Of a DNA stretch of 64,000 bases, positions 63,683 to 64,000 are shown in pieces; the first letter of the stretch is position 1, and the number at the start of each line of letters is the position of its first letter. Source of the stretch: Sideroxydans lithotrophicus. Its GTDB lineage: Bacteria; Pseudomonadota; Gammaproteobacteria; Burkholderiales; Gallionellaceae. A program made the translations under genes and the position numbers. The DNA lies in the NCBI GenBank assembly GCA_020723185.1, contig DYJI01000005.1, positions 124,001 to 188,000 on the forward strand, given 5' to 3'. Below the pieces are notes generated by a model, which saw only the letters and a program-made list of their open reading frames with translations, did not search any database and was not told the DNA's origin.

Positions 63683-64000
63683 ATGGAATTCGCTTTCCTG
63701 CAGAACAACGGCATCGAGTTGCTGCCGAAATTCCTCACCAGCATCGCCATCGGTCTGCTGATCGGACTGGAACGCGAACGCAACCCCTCTGCCAAGGCCG
63801 GATTGCGCACCTTCGCGCTGGTCTCGCTGCTCGGCACCTTGATGGGCATGCTGGCAGATCATCTGGAAACATCCTGGCTGGTGGTCGCGGGTTTGGCCGC
63901 CGTCGCGCTGACCATCATCGCCGCCTACCTCGGCGATGAACCCGACAAGCCGGACGCCGACCCCGGCACGACGACCGTGATCGCGCTGCTGTTATGCTAT
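63683..64000 (+). CDS. MgtC/SapB family membrane protein (5' part; cut by the window end)
   Basis: The first 106 residues are present. It starts MEFAFLQNNGIELLPKFLTS and has TSIAIGLLIGLERERNPSAKAGLRTFALVSLLGTL, the MgtC/SapB/DUF4010 start, with the LIGLERER motif and several membrane helices. It starts 12 bp after recJ behind GGAGAAGGG. Function: MgtC-type proteins affect magnesium-limited growth, but this DUF4010-like subgroup is uncharacterised. Confidence 0.85.
   Translation, partial: MEFAFLQNNGIELLPKFLTSIAIGLLIGLERERNPSAKAGLRTFALVSLLGTLMGMLADHLETSWLVVAGLAAVALTIIAAYLGDEPDKPDADPGTTTVIALLLCY

Overview
The window looks like a chromosome segment from a GC-rich betaproteobacterium, probably of the Nitrosomonadales (Gallionellaceae/Sideroxydans-like). 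The family guess is inference. It rests on gene order (ratA-ratB, trpS-scpA-scpB, gloB-methyltransferase-rnhA-dnaQ, yceD-rpmF-plsX-fabHDG-acpP-fabF-pabC-mltG-tmk-holB-tatD), the roughly 400-residue TrpS, and a cytosolic NAD-linked Hox hydrogenase. Most of the window is compact core genome with ATGA/TGATG start-stop overlaps. Accessory DNA is confined to a few places.

Layout. 1-5.8 kb: pntAB transhydrogenase, a B12-binding radical SAM protein, a DUF4149 membrane protein and msrA. 5.84-7.28 kb: a small A+T-richer island with two unknown genes. One carries an R-x4-H (HEPN-like) motif and the other is Cys-rich. The island is bounded by two hairpin-cluster repeats in opposite orientation and contains a broken, diverged copy of the end of smpB next to the intact smpB. 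7.3-14.9 kb: smpB, ratA/ratB, PHP phosphoesterase, YciO, M50 protease, trpS, scpA/scpB, an rRNA/tRNA methyltransferase and ppsR. 15-18.8 kb: a 1.28-kilo-residue c-di-GMP sensor protein. 19-25.8 kb: tRNAs, gloB, rnhA, dnaQ, a flavoprotein, a CYTH-CHAD triphosphatase and HU. 25.9-30.8 kb: malQ, ugd, rep. 30.9-34.6 kb: hoxF-hoxU-hoxY and an unknown membrane protein where hoxH would be expected. 34.6-36.9 kb: a 7TM-DISM diguanylate cyclase and an intergenic region that encodes, on the minus strand, a structured small RNA candidate with an anti-Shine-Dalgarno loop. 36.9-41.8 kb: tex, two DUF genes, tRNA-Glu x2, tRNA-Ala, gltX, tRNA-Val. 41.9-52.2 kb: tatD to yceD, the fatty-acid cluster. 52.2-57 kb: maf, dksA, and a divergent pair of an HDAC-family deacetylase and a PatZ-like lysine acetyltransferase. 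57-60.1 kb: hoxH-hoxW-hypA-hypB. 60.2-64 kb: three tRNAs, lysC, recJ and a truncated mgtC-family gene.

How the genes work together. HoxFUY (diaphorase plus small subunit) and HoxH (the NiFe subunit, with its protease HoxW and nickel chaperones HypAB) are encoded about 25 kb apart on opposite strands, yet together make a complete NAD-reducing hydrogenase core. PntAB can interconvert the resulting NADH with NADPH. Many translation-related promoters (tRNAs, gltX, acpP, yceD-rpmF) share a -10 box followed by a GCGC-type discriminator, as expected for ppGpp/DksA control, and dksA lies in the window.

The most promising novel items are the anti-SD small RNA at 36562-36667, the two-gene island inserted beside smpB, and the split hox locus with its membrane-protein neighbour.
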